Below are positions 10,711-22,200 of a stretch of 64,000 nucleotides of DNA, one piece after another; position 1 is the stretch's first letter, and each line of letters begins with the position of its first letter. The notes under the pieces were generated by a model. The model made no database searches. It was given only the letters and a program-made list of their open reading frames with translations, and was not told the DNA's origin. A program made the translations under genes and the position numbers. The DNA comes from Rhizomucor pusillus (taxonomy: Eukaryota > Mucoromycota > Mucoromycetes > Mucorales > Lichtheimiaceae): the NCBI GenBank assembly GCA_900175165.2, contig FWWN02000582.1:1-64000 (forward strand), read 5' to 3'.

Positions 10711-12211
10711 GCTCGAGCAAATACGTATGGTCAATGAGCAAATCCGAAAAGCCGTAGGCTCCCAGAGACGGGAGATAAAGGCCTTGATCTGACACGTTAT
10801 AATTTCTGGTCCACTGGATCCAAAGGCGTTGCGTTGCCGCTGGGGAACCCGAACTAAGCGTAATTAGAAAGGATCTGGCAAGCTTATAAGTATCTTATGT
10901 AATTTGCATATTAACGGTCGATAGTTGTCCTCCGAGAAAGACGGCTTTCAAAAGAGATTGGGCGCGAGGTTGTAATATACTTATAGAAACGGAGAGACAA
11001 GGTTTGCGCTTTGGAAAGGATCAAATTATCGACATGGCTCTATTATATTTTGGACAGATGCAATGATAACTAGGCAAATAAAACATTTTTTCAAACGACT
11101 CCTTTCCGCACCTACTTGTAGCACACATGGGTATATTGTTAGGATCCTGAAACAATGCCTCGCAAGAACTTTCGACTTCACCTTCTCACTCCATTACGTA
11201 AACATCCCCACATACGTGATTTATTTATCGACTGGATGGCATATGCGCAACAAGAGAGCAAAGAAACGCAATATGTTTGACGTCCTATTCTTTGTATTCT
11301 TCATTTTCCTCCTGGCTTTAAATAATCTGATTTGGTAGCTTGATATGGAGCATATATATATATATTGTCAGTTAGCATTTCTGTAGCGCAATCTTTCCTC
11401 AAAATAAAGTACATCGTGTTCAGACTGCGTACGCCCCGCTGATCCCTGTTCATGTTCATGCATTAACGAGCACCAATAGACAGTTTGACTTGGAGGGTCA
11501 TACCTTATAATAATGTGTCTACCGAGCAATCTGATGTTGGCCACCAGTCATGCATAAAAAGTATCACAGGAGTCGCTTCGTCTGAATTCTCTGAGTCCTT
11601 TGCCTGCATACAGTTTGAAAAGAAATATTCACATATATGTACCATTGACCGAATAACTGCTGATCGCTTCTGTTCACTGGACCCATGGCTTTGCTAGTTT
11701 CGATACTCTTCAAGGTGCGACCCTATTGTTTTACGCCCTCATTTGCGTAAATACTCGTTTCTAGATAATGTCGATGCCCTTGGTCAACGTAGTTACACTA
11801 ATACTTAGATTCCCTCCACTCTTGTTTGGCCATATCTTTTGCGGATTGTTTGTACACCGGGTTCTGTGTCATGCTCCTCCTTTGTCGCTCACTTAAAATC
11901 GCAGCGCTCTAATCCCAAGCCCCCGACTTTTTCAAGATCAATTCATAATATGCTGCTAATATCTTCGCAATTGTTTGCGTTACGCACTTGCAAGGATCTG
12001 ACAGATACCCCTTTTGTACGTGGAGAATGGGCATGGTCATTGTACTGCGTTCACCTGCTGCTAAGATGTTGCCTCATATCAAAGCAATCATCTGCCTTTC
12101 AAGGTACGAAAGCAATGTTCGCTTCGATATCTGGTATATTACACCAGAAGTGGATCTCGCTGTAGCGAACAATGTTCTACTACAGCTTTTATGCGCGACA
12201 GCGCGCTCTGA

Positions 12212-12226
12212 TGTGTGTGTGTGTGT
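12212..12226. repeat. (TG)n microsatellite
   Basis: About seven uninterrupted TG units 70 bp upstream of the EMC8/9 start codon, so probably in its promoter or 5' leader. Confidence 0.9.
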
Positions 12227-12294
12227 ATCGTATATATACAAATGGTGCCACAGCAGCGGAGCCGAACACCAGCTTGCCTTCATCAAACTATCTT

Positions 12295-13051
12295 ATGGCA
12301 CAGTACTCGGTCTCACCACGCGCATATGCACTCGCGCTTTTACACGCTGCCAAGTATCCAGATGCCCAAGTATGTGGACTGCTGCTTGGGTCATTAGACA
12401 AAGACGGCGAAGTCAATGTAACTACCGGTTTGCCATTGTTCCATCACTGGGCGTCTCTGACGCCTATGCTTGAAGTAGCATTGACACAGGCAAGTAAACA
12501 TACAACGTTTCTCAGTTGACAAGGATCTGTCAGCCCTAACGGTCGAACATAAAAGGCTGAGCAGTTCGCTGCGAAACGAAATGAAAAGATCGTAGGCTGG
12601 TACCAGGCGAATGCTGACTTGAAGGATACCTCTTTACACGAAAGCGCAGTTCGCATCGCTAATACTATACGTCAAAACGCAGGCAATTGCATCATCTTTA
12701 TCGTAAGTACTCAAGTGGCCTTATTTTTTATACTGTTGTCAGCTGGAAGCTAATGAATATGTGCATTGGTGGCAACAGGTCAATAATGAGAAGCTGAGCG
12801 ACATGGAAAACGTCAAGGATGGCAGCGCTATTGTTGCATACAGCCATTCTGAAAACCAGTGGCGCGCAGTCAAACAAGCTTTTGCGGAGGATAGTACGGT
12901 ATCGCTTACCTATGAAGAAACGTATGCCAAAGTACGAGGAATGCTTAGTTCTGCAGCGTACAATCGGCTCATCGATTTCGACGAACATCTCGAGGACATT
13001 ACTCAAGATTGGCTAGCTTACGCCACTGAAGCAGCATGGCAGACCTTCTAA
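12295..13051 (+). CDS. EMC8: ER membrane protein complex subunit 8/9
   Basis: A cytosolic MPN-fold subunit of the ER membrane protein complex, which inserts tail-anchored and multispan proteins. Three exons (12295-12489, 12556-12702, 12743-13051) give 216 residues, the usual length of EMC8/9. Family landmarks are HAAKYPDAQVCGLLLG, PLFHHWASLTPMLEVALTQ and, in exon 2, VGWYQANADLKD. The C-terminal NRLIDFDEHLEDITQDW matches the family pattern LVDFDNHLDDI. The start is the first ATG giving the family N-terminus. Intron 1 has a GC donor (CAG|GCAAGT) and a CTAAC branch site; no GT donor keeps the frame. Intron 2 is only 40 bp. The metal-binding JAMM residues are not evident, as in the non-catalytic EMC8/9 group. 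Its stop lies 79 bp from the stop of the convergent lectin gene. Confidence 0.9.
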
Positions 13052-13130
13052 CTACTAGCACCATCGCCATCTGTTTCAAAAAAATGATTCTCACGTTCTT
13101 CGTTTTTATCTGTCCTTTTGTACCCAATAT

Positions 13131-15239
13131 TTAAAGGAACTTCTTCTCGTTGCGCTCTACTCGTAATTTCCAGTAAAGATACAATGCACATCCGATGGCA
13201 GCTTGCACACCAAAAGCATAAAGGATGTACTTGAAAAGTGTTGACATTGTTCCCTTCGTCTCTGCCGAGTCCTTGGTCATCTCGTTGATTCTCTTCTGCT
13301 GCACAGACATTCGTTGCTAACAGAAGAGGCCGCTGTGAGAGATACCCGTAAAATAGCAGGTGTTCTATACTTACATCCAGGGAATTCATTGATTTGTCAA
13401 GACGCTGCAACGTTTCATGCACTTGCTGGATCTTTCGGTCTTGCTCGTTCAAATGCCGTTCCACCTGGGAAGCTATCTGCGATGCGAGAGACCGTGCCTC
13501 CTTCTTCAGCACTTCCTCGATAGCACCCCTGCAACAACGAATTCTTTAGATTCAGTATATTTTCGTATTAAATTACAATTTTTAATACTTGCATCGATGG
13601 CGTTTCAGCTGCTTCATTTTTGCTTGCTGCAATTCTGGTCTCTTGTTTGTAATCTCCTTTCAAAAGTGAGTCTACTGTTGGTGCACCCATGGCTTCAATT
13701 TGCATTTGCATCATATGTAGGTCTTCTAATATACGTCTCTGGGTATCAAATACAGAAGCCTACAAAGCATTAGAGCAAATTGCATAAGTGTAAAGGCAAT
13801 ATTGAGTTCATACCAAGGTGGCGATGCCTTCATCAATAGCTTCTTCACCCTTTTCGGCTTCTCGAAGTTTTCTGACTTGGAACTCGGCCTCTTCAATGTT
13901 CTAAGAAGTAGTATGTCACTATGCTTGCTCGGCTGAATGCATCAAGGCTCTTTTGACTCACTCGCTTTTGTTCGTCTGTAAGCTCTCTAAATTCTTGTCC
14001 TTGTTTTATCTTCTCTTCCTCAAATGGCCGTTTCATATGCTATATGTGACAATTTTTGAGAAACGATACCACGAGGGAAGTACGGTTATAAGGTTTCTAC
14101 CTGAACCTTTGGGGGTGGATTCATCTGCCAAGTTTCAAACGATATAACATCGTGGTCGTCTATCCAAAATTTGCTGTTTGTTAATGCCTTTTTTCCAGGA
14201 AAGGGGCTTTATACGAAGTATATCGTACCCGCAGGATTATGTGTCGCAGCCTGTCATTTAAATCAGGATGAATTGTTAAGTGAAAAATAAGGAATGTCTA
14301 AATATTCTCCTTTCTCTTGCAACTTACCGATATACCAAAATAATATCCCTTTGGCAGACTAATACCTGCCTTCTGTATGCAAGTACGATAATCTTTGCCG
14401 TCTCCCGAGGTATCCAGTAATATCTATTTAATTATCCCGTTAATTACGGCGTGCTCCGATTGGAAAACGTGTTCAAAAAACATACGGTCAAAGTATTTGC
14501 AGTGTATTTGACAAGAAGATGTACCAGATTATTGCCCGTGTTGCGATAATTGATCGTGCATGATCCAATTATGTAACCCGTTGGGTCCGTCCGCGATGCA
14601 AAAGCAAGTGATCCGTCGTTCAGAATCGCCAGTGTTGTTGGTGTATGAGTCTATATAATAAGCAGGTCAACTAAAGTACTTATATCTATATGAAATCCTC
14701 ATTTTCTTACCTTTGGGTTTGCAGAGTCTAGCCATAAGCCAAGGCCATCCCATTGATCGCGAGCTCCAAATATAGGGCCATCAGGCATAGGTTCTTTTGT
14801 ATACCAGAACGCCATTCCTCGTCCGCCATGCATATGACTACCAGATACTTTGAACGCCATATGTATCTGCCATTCATCGTAGGGGTTGGGTCTATCCGAC
14901 CAGATCCATCCGCGTGTGTTAGGTACCGATGGTGTGAGACGTATCAGTTCCTCCGAGGCTATCACATCTATTTCATAGCCATTGGATTTGAAATCGGCGC
15001 GTACACTTTATATTAGAATGCACCGTACCTCCTCCAATCGTCCAGAACGGTATGCTTCCATTGTAAAAGTAAGGCTTCTTGAATGACAGCTTGTAGTCAA
15101 GTTTCAAATCGGGAGCAGAGTAAGTTTTTGCGCTTGTTTCTGGCTGCTCCTGAGACGATGAACCCCAGAACCCCGCATCAGCCGGATTCACGACCAAGAA
15201 CAGCAGGGGGATTGCTGTGGCAATAGTAGGAAGCTTCAT
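13131..15239 (-). CDS. ERGIC-53/EMP47-type L-type lectin cargo receptor
   Basis: A type I membrane lectin that cycles between ER and Golgi carrying glycoproteins. About eleven exons run from the ATG at 15239 to the stop at 13131-13133. The order is a signal peptide (MKLPTIATAIPLLFLVV), then the L-type lectin fold with VPNTRGWIWS, GPIFGARDQWDGLGLWLDS, GYYFGISAATHNPA and FWIDDHDVISFETW. A coiled-coil stalk follows (EEEKIKQGQEFRELTDEQK and the next exons), then one membrane span (YILYAFGVQAAIGCALYLYW) and a cytosolic tail ending NEKKFL, a KKxx di-lysine signal like KKFF of ERGIC-53. The intron at 13529-13592 has a GC donor. The exon at 14229-14250 is only 22 nt, and its junction to the next exon (14101-14173) does not resolve with a GT donor, so that junction is uncertain. 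Confidence 0.88.
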
Positions 15240-15415
15240 TCGCGTTGGAAGAAAGGAAAAGGGGTGTTACGCCTGTGCTGCCCCACAACCATGACAGCAT
15301 AAGGCGGGATCTTAATGGCAAAGACACTCAGCAACGTCGCAACGGAATATTATCACTCAGTAAACAACACACTTTAAAACGAAGAGAAGAAAGCAACAAA
15401 AAGCAAATGTGTATT

Positions 15416-16551
15416 TTAATGCTTGCTCAAAGGACTTTTGACCTTGTGTGTAGAACGGCCCAATCGATGTACACGTAAATGTCGACGCATGTTGCTCTGC
15501 ACACTAAACCGACGACCACATCCCTCTTCCGGACACACGAATGGCTTTTCGCCAGTGTGTGAGTATGTGTGAATGCGTAAAGATGATGGTCGGCTAAAAG
15601 CTTTGCGGCAGTAGGGGCATAAATACCTGCCGGTGCTATTTTCCCGCTGCTCGTCTGTAGGATGATCTTGTTGAGGTTTTAAAGTTGGAGAGGCCAGTCG
15701 TTTCTCGGGGGGACTGTCGGAAACGGCACGCACTAGATGTGAGGAGGCGGATGATGAGGAAGAGGAGGAAGGCGGGCTGGATTCTGACGGAGGGTGATTG
15801 ATCAGGAAATCGACTGTGTTGGCGGAAATAGCGCGGCGGTGAGTTTGATGTCGTGCCCGTAGATTTTGCTGTGAGTCAACAGGTCGAGCAGGTTGCGGGA
15901 TGAGCTGGAGAGGGGGAGGCAAGGTATATTCGGAAACGGATCGACCATGGCTCGCACCAGGTGGTCTTCTGTGCTGTCGAGGTGGGGAAACGGCGGGAAA
16001 AATAGGTTGATGGAGTGTATGGGATGTAAAGGCTGACGACGAACTGGATGGTCGTGGCAAAACAACCGGTCTATGCGGATCGGCAGGAGGCGTCGCATGT
16101 AGCCAGCTAGGGATTTTAGCTTCTTGTAATACATGAAATGACTGCTGCTGCTGCTGCTGCTGCTGACGTTGCGGTGCTGTCGGTTCCCTCATTACACCGT
16201 CACCGTAGACATTTGGTAGTCCATTCCGATGGTGACCACTTCTGAGGACACTAGAGTCATCCTTTGCTGGACTGGTGTTCACGCTGCTAGGGGTATACAG
16301 GGACAACTTTTGCAAATCTGAAGGAAGACTGCTCACACTGCGAGTACTTCTGTGACCTAACGAGCGTTGCTGGTCATTGCCTTCTCGAAATGATAGCGGT
16401 ACAGACTTGGAAGGATCTTTAAATACACAGCAATCCAAGTCATCAACCCTTTTAGCCTCTGGCTTTTAATTGGGAATGATCTATTACCTTCAGATGTGTT
16501 CAATAGAAACTGAATGCCTGGAAGAGTCGGTTTTTGAGCTGTCTCAGACAT
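15416..16551 (-). CDS. C2H2 zinc-finger transcription factor with polyglutamine tract
   Basis: A probable nuclear DNA-binding protein. The main exon (15416 to about 16450) encodes a long disordered Ser/Pro-rich region with eight CAG-type Gln codons at 16142-16165, followed near the C-terminus by two C2H2 fingers: YLCPYCRKAFSRPSSLRIH and the finger beginning FVCPEEGCGRRFS and ending RRHLRVH. They are joined by the TGEKP linker. A short first exon from an ATG at 16551 (MSETAQKPTLPGIQFLL) is likely. The intervening intron is ambiguous: GTAATA at about 16486 gives only 29 nt, while a donor about 30 nt further upstream (GTTTCT) gives about 62 nt with a good frame. The finger pair is general fungal C2H2; I cannot name the target genes. 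Confidence 0.75.
16142..16165. repeat. (CTG)8 trinucleotide repeat coding for polyGln
   Basis: Eight perfect CTG units on the plus strand, read as CAG in the minus-strand C2H2 gene. Its length is probably variable between strains. Confidence 0.95.
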
Positions 16552-16702
16552 AAAAGGCGGAAATGAAAGAAAGGAGTGCGAAGAAATCTCCAATTTCACC
16601 TGCGCAGTTTTCGGATTTCTAGACTCGGGTTGGGCTGACTGGTCTTGAAAATTCAAACAGATACAAATGCCGTGGATATCTGCCCAGTCAAGGGGGTCAG
16701 AA

Positions 16703-17210
16703 TTATGCTATTCTAGAGAGAGGGCTGAACCTACTCATTGGCAGCAGACAAACCCAAATAAGTTGTATAAACCAGTACGCGACAATGTATAACAACGAGA
16801 AAATCACTAAATTTACCAAATTTATGTAGGCTAAGTCAATACTAAAGGTCTTTGACAGAAGGGATACAACTGTATGATCAACCTTTCCAGGCAGGCACAA
16901 CGCAGTGACTTTTAATGGGAAAAGAGGGTGTTTATCCAATGGGTTGGTGCTAGCTATTGCTTTTTGATGAACACTTTGCGCTGGTAAAGCACTTATCGAG
17001 CTAGCTTCTGTCCTAATTTGCATCAAAATACAGTACAAAAATTTTTAGTTAGAATGACGTGCCATTGCGTACTCACTTTTGACAGACAGCTAGCTTCCTA
17101 AGGTGCTCCACAATGCAAAGCATTTCTTGATTTGGAAATAGCTCGTCCTGATTTTTGAACTTACCAGACATGAAAGTCGTACGCTGAATACGAGCAGCCC
17201 ATGGGGGCAT
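16703..17210 (-). CDS. small single-span membrane protein of unknown function
   Basis: Two exons joined at GTGAGT...AAATTAG (about 17076-17010) give roughly 147 residues. They begin MPPWAARIQRTTFMSG, contain DELFPNQEMLCIVEHLRKL, and end with a strongly hydrophobic segment, LVNLVIFSLLYIVAYWF followed by IQLIWVCLL, and a short basic tail. I do not recognise the family. The frame is open through both exons with consensus splice sites, which supports a real gene. It lies 150 bp upstream of the C2H2 gene on the same strand. An in-frame spliced path from its end into that gene exists on paper, but I consider separate genes more likely. Confidence 0.5.
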
Positions 17211-19286
17211 TGCTACAGTGGTATAAACTAATAATAGAATATTAGCGGTGCAGATCGTAAAGATCGAAATGATCTTCTCTAATCAATCATATCAACCCGA
17301 CAGAGTGTCAGGATATGATCTAGGATAAAATGCTTTGTATGATCTTTAATTACCCAGCCATGGACTATATCGTACTGGGCCATGGCATACGTTCGAAAGC
17401 AGATTTCTTGTTTGGGGATTTATGTGACGAATGAAGCGCGCATGACGGACGATCGAGGATAGGTAGAGCAAAGGATAGTTGGCAATATTCACTCATCATT
17501 GTTGTTGTCCAAAATACAATAAAGCGGTGTCCACTAATCTTTTCCGTTTTCAGGTGCGAATTTGAATTCAAAAAATCTGTATAAAGCTACATGGTGGCTA
17601 TCCGGCCGTGCTAACAGGACCTCGTTTTGTGATCGGACAGCACCGCAGCTAGCTGCACAATACTATACTCCACTCGTGAATAGATATTTAAGGCTGAGAC
17701 TGCCGCTTTTCCGGCTTTTTTCTTTGATCAAAAAGGGACTAAATTGTTTACATTTTTCTTACATGCTTGAAACCAATATTTTAATGCCTCTCCGTAATAA
17801 ACCACAGTGATTGTGGACTCCCATTCACAGCAAAATAGCACGAACAAAAAGAGAACAGAGAGAAGCTCAAATGGCTATCTACTTTATGTTGGATAAAGGT
17901 TTGCGCTATATGGTATTATAACTAACAGCGACTACAGCTAATATAACCATCAGATAACAAAAAATCATCAATTAGCATCACATTTTTTCATAATTCCTTC
18001 CATTCGACCACTTGGCATGGGCCTAAATCACTGTTGCAGTTGTTACAGGAAGCACCTTCGCAGCACAAACGTTTCCCTCTGAATCTCCTGGCATAAAACT
18101 GATTTACAGATTCAATGTACCCACCGGTATCACTGCAAGTATCGGCGGTTTTGTTACCACGATATAACAAAGGAAACAACGCGAGTTAGCAAATTTTGAG
18201 GGGAGAAAAGAAGGCCGATTAGAGCGAAGAGGAGGACAAGGAGACACGGTGAAAAGAGAGAACGGCCAAAGGAAGCGATGTCTTGTCCATTATTTGAATA
18301 CTGTCCTCGAGCTAGAATACCAAACCAATGAGTATGAGCAAGATACATTACGAACTTACGTTCGTTCATCAAGATCACATATCCATTGCTAGCCAGTGAA
18401 AAAGAGAAAAGGAAGAAGAAAGAAAAATTATCTTCCTTATCCAATTTCGAATGGGTTGGGTTTGACTCAATGCTAACGCTTCAAAAAGAGACGTAGTTAT
18501 CACATATGAGTTGAAGCAATCTTCTGCATACATATCTTATATCAAGTTTGCTTAAACATGGCAATGGCCATCACTGTAATGAAAAATCTAAAAAAAAAAA
18601 CGGAGCAAAGTTTCTCATGTTATCCACATTCTAAAAGAACTAGTTTGAAAATGTCCTTTTTTTTTGCAACCAGGTCTGTGTGGGAATCGGCGGACGAGAT
18701 CCTTCATGTGCTAGTAGAAGTGCAGCATGGTTTTGTAAACGACGGCGACGGTTTTCATTCAATAACAATGGTCAAGTTCCCGCTCGACGTGATTTGTTCT
18801 ACTATATTGTTTGCTGCTCTGGCGCGGGTTTGCCAGGCTCCTCCTTCAAGACCGGATGCCTTTCCCAAGATGGAGTTTTGAAGAAGTCGTACTGTCATCT
18901 AGTGGATATACATAATACTGGCATCCAGTTTTTAATATCTCTTGGTCGTTAGATCTCGGCGAGACACTCACATATTTTCATACTATATTCAGAAACAATG
19001 CATATTGAAATTGCATCCTATTCATCCATTATTCTGATTATGATTATTAGATGGATTTTAGCACAGGTACAAGTTTGGCAACATGTCATCCACGGATATA
19101 TAGGTATAAAGGACGGAAATTTGCTTTTACTGATTTTGCAAAGATTTGGAACGGGGAACTTGTACTTGACACAAAATATGTCAGGAAAGGCATTTGCTCG
19201 GGAAAGGCATTGCAAAGGAAAAGAGCTATCCGAGATTTATGTGTGCAGTGATAGAGCACGAACTTACAGTACCTGGATAGTCATGG
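17211..19286. other. 2.1-kb stretch without firm genes
   Basis: The only hint of coding is a minus-strand Cys-rich frame at 17988-18179 with a hydrophobic frame just upstream (18154-18444). On the plus strand, overlapping frames at 18558-18952 have no recognisable content. Confidence 0.35.
17988..18444 (-). CDS. possible small secreted Cys-rich protein (tentative)
   Basis: The upstream frame contains a signal-like hydrophobic run (CLLVLLFALIGLLF), and the downstream frame has TADTCSDTGGY followed by RLCCEGASCNNCNSDLGPC, with seven Cys in about 40 residues. The two frames differ and I could not define an intron joining them, so the gene model is unproven. If real it would be a small secreted protein of unknown role. 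Confidence 0.22.
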
Positions 19287-22200
19287 CTATCGAATAGAAG
19301 CGCATTTGTTAATCACTGCCATGAGTTCCGGAAGACGCAAAGGTTTGCTAACATATTCATCCTAAGGAATATCTATCATATGAATACACGGAGCCACGGT
19401 TGTGTTTCCAAGTGATACAGACCATTCCATTGGAAAGACATTTTTTTCTGTCTCCAATCATGGCATGTGCCGTCAGAGCAATGATTGGTACTCGAGAATG
19501 GCGATCAAGCGTTTTTTCCTTTTCCCGAATGACCTGAGTAGCTTCAAATCCACCCATGACCGGCATCTATTCAAGTTCTTTGGTTTATGACTAGCAGCGA
19601 GCTATTCATTCAAGATGATTTACCTGAATATCCATTAAAATGATATCAAATGGCTGATCTTCGAACAGATCAACTGCCTCCTTGCCATTTTGTGCAACTG
19701 TAACCTTGTGTCCAACCTTCTCAAGCATCTTGACGGCAATGTGTTGGTTTACAGCATTGTCTTCGACTAGAAGAACCTTGAGCGCTTGTTCCACTTCAAG
19801 ATTTGATGGAACAGCCATGTTGTTCTCCAGAGCTACATGCAAAGAAGTGGCGAAACTAGCAAACTCATCAGGATTGTTGACATAGCTTGCTATACCAAGT
19901 GATATACATTCTTTCACATCCAGCCGTTGCAGGTTTCGGTTGATGATCATAATCGGCGTGTGTCGGATGTGAGGAAATTCCCGGATACCAGCAGCAAGAC
20001 TGACACTGTTTACAAGGACAGCATCAAACACCAGCTTGTTGGGGAGTACCATTTCGTCGTTCTCCAGCATATGTAACTCTTGTGTTTCCTCATTGAGTCT
20101 GGTGTACACTATATCAATATCCAATCGGGAACATTGTCTAGTGATCGAATCACGATATGATTGATCGTCTGCATCGTGATCGCTTTGCACATGAAGAAAT
20201 CGTCTCGCTAGCGATACTGTCGGTTTTGGTACCATCCAATCTGTATCAGGATCGCCTACTCTAACAGGCATGCTAAAGTGAAATTGGGAGCCTTTTCCCA
20301 ATTCAGACTCTACCCAGAGTCGACCTCCCATTAACTCCACCAGTCGCTTGCTGATGGATAGACCTAGGCCAGTACCACCATACTTGCGTCTATGCAGAGT
20401 GAAAGTACATGTAAATTATCGATGAATGCAAGAAAAAAGAAGCTGTCTCTACACCTACGTGGTACTTCCATCAACTTGACAAAAAGTATCAAAGATAGCA
20501 GCCAGTTTGTCCTTGGATATGCCGATTCCGGTGTCGCATACGCAAAATTCGAGTTCCGAAACCTCGATGTCATCCTCATTCTTGAATCTTCTCATCTCTA
20601 CAGAAAGCACGATGTGTCCTTCGGCCGTAAACTTGACAGCGTTTCCAATAAGGTTCGTAACAACTTGCTTGATACGCAGCGGGTCACCAATAAGCCAATC
20701 AACCATATCGCCCTGGACATTGTAAATCAAATCGAGCTTGTTGCTACCCTTGTAAGCCATGCTCTTAAATACACCAAATGTCGTTGCCCGCAGAGAAAAT
20801 GGTATACTTTCAATTGTTAAACGACCGGCCTCAATTTTTGAAATGTCAAGAATATCATCAATGATAGTCAACAGGTTCAGCGCCAGAGACTTGACAATCA
20901 GCAAATTTTCACGCTGAGCGCGGTTCAATTCCGTCTCCAGGGTCAACGTCGTCATGCCGACAATACCGTTCATGGGAGTCCTAATCTCATGGCTCATATT
21001 TGCAAGGAACTCGCTTTTGCTCTTGTTAGCCATTTCAGCTGCTTCGCGGGCTTGAGTGTTCTTTTGCATTGCATCCCTTAAAGATAGGACCATCTGGTTG
21101 ATTTTTGTCTTCAAAGAGTCCATTTCTCCTGATGCTTCCACGGTAATAACTTGGCTAAGGTCGTTTCTGGTAGCTGCTGCACTGATTTGAGCAAAAGCGC
21201 GGACTTGTGTAGTGAGATTCGATGCCATTGTATTAACATCGGCCGTGATATGTTTCCAGACTCCAGAGACATCTAGCACTTCAGCCTTGGTGCCTAACCT
21301 GCCTTCGGTACCAACTTCTTTAGCTACGCGTGTGACTTCAGAAGCAAACGTGCGGAGCTGCTCAACCATGGTATTGATGGTATTCTTGAGTTCGAGAATC
21401 TCTCCTTGGACGGTCACCACAACTTTGTGGGAGAGCTCGCCGCATGCTACAGCTTTGCAGACGCATGCAATATCACGCACTTGATTCGTCAAATTACTTG
21501 CCATCATGTTGACATTATCCGTCAGATCTTTCCAGATGCCATCCACACCTTTGACAACAGCCTGTCCACCCAGTTTTCCTTCTGTTCCAACTTCCAGGGC
21601 AACACGAGATACTTCAGTAGCAAATATTGATAACTAAATTTCGATACATTCATATATTAATTCTTCACATGTAGTAAACCTTGGTGGATATGTGCCTTAC
21701 CTGTTCGACCATGGTGTTGATGGTTAACTTGAGATCCAAGATCTCACCCTTCACTTCCACGGTAACCGTTTTCGTAAGGTCACCTTTTGCAACAGCTTTT
21801 GAGACCATAGCAATATCCCTGACCTGGGCGGTAATATTTGCAGCCATGGCGTTCACGCTGTCTGTCAGATCTTTCCAGGTTCCTCCTACATCTTTGACGA
21901 CCGCTTGTCCTCCGAGATTGCCTTCGGTGCCGACCTCTTTTGCGACTCGAGTTACTTCGGTTGCAAACATGCGTAGCTTTTCTACCATGCTGTTTACTGT
22001 GACCTTGAGGTCCAGTATTTCTCCATGCACTTGCACATCAATTTGTTTACTGAGGTCGCCGTTAGCAACTGCTGTCGTTACTTCAGCGATGGAACGGACT
22101 TGTGTGGTAAGGTTTGCCGCCATTATATTGACCTTATCAACCAGGTCTTTCCATGTGCCCCGAGTGTTTTCGACATTGGCCTGGGCACCCAATTTGCCTT

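Larger units (their letters stand above)
9531..12294. other. 2.7-kb gene-poor stretch with transposon-like repeats
   Basis: No coding region is supported. The stretch contains degenerate GCCAA/AAGCAAATC words between 9940 and 10440, the AATGTCG-type repeats at 10502-10572, an inverted repeat at 10567-10710, a short TA run near 11353 and a (TG)n tract at 12212-12226 just upstream of EMC8/9. Confidence 0.4.

Noticed and set aside
16357..17210. fusion of the small membrane protein to the C2H2 factor by a GTAGGT...GGGCAG intron
   Set aside because: Frame-compatible but yields an odd chimera; both parts have their own plausible ATG and are more likely separate genes.
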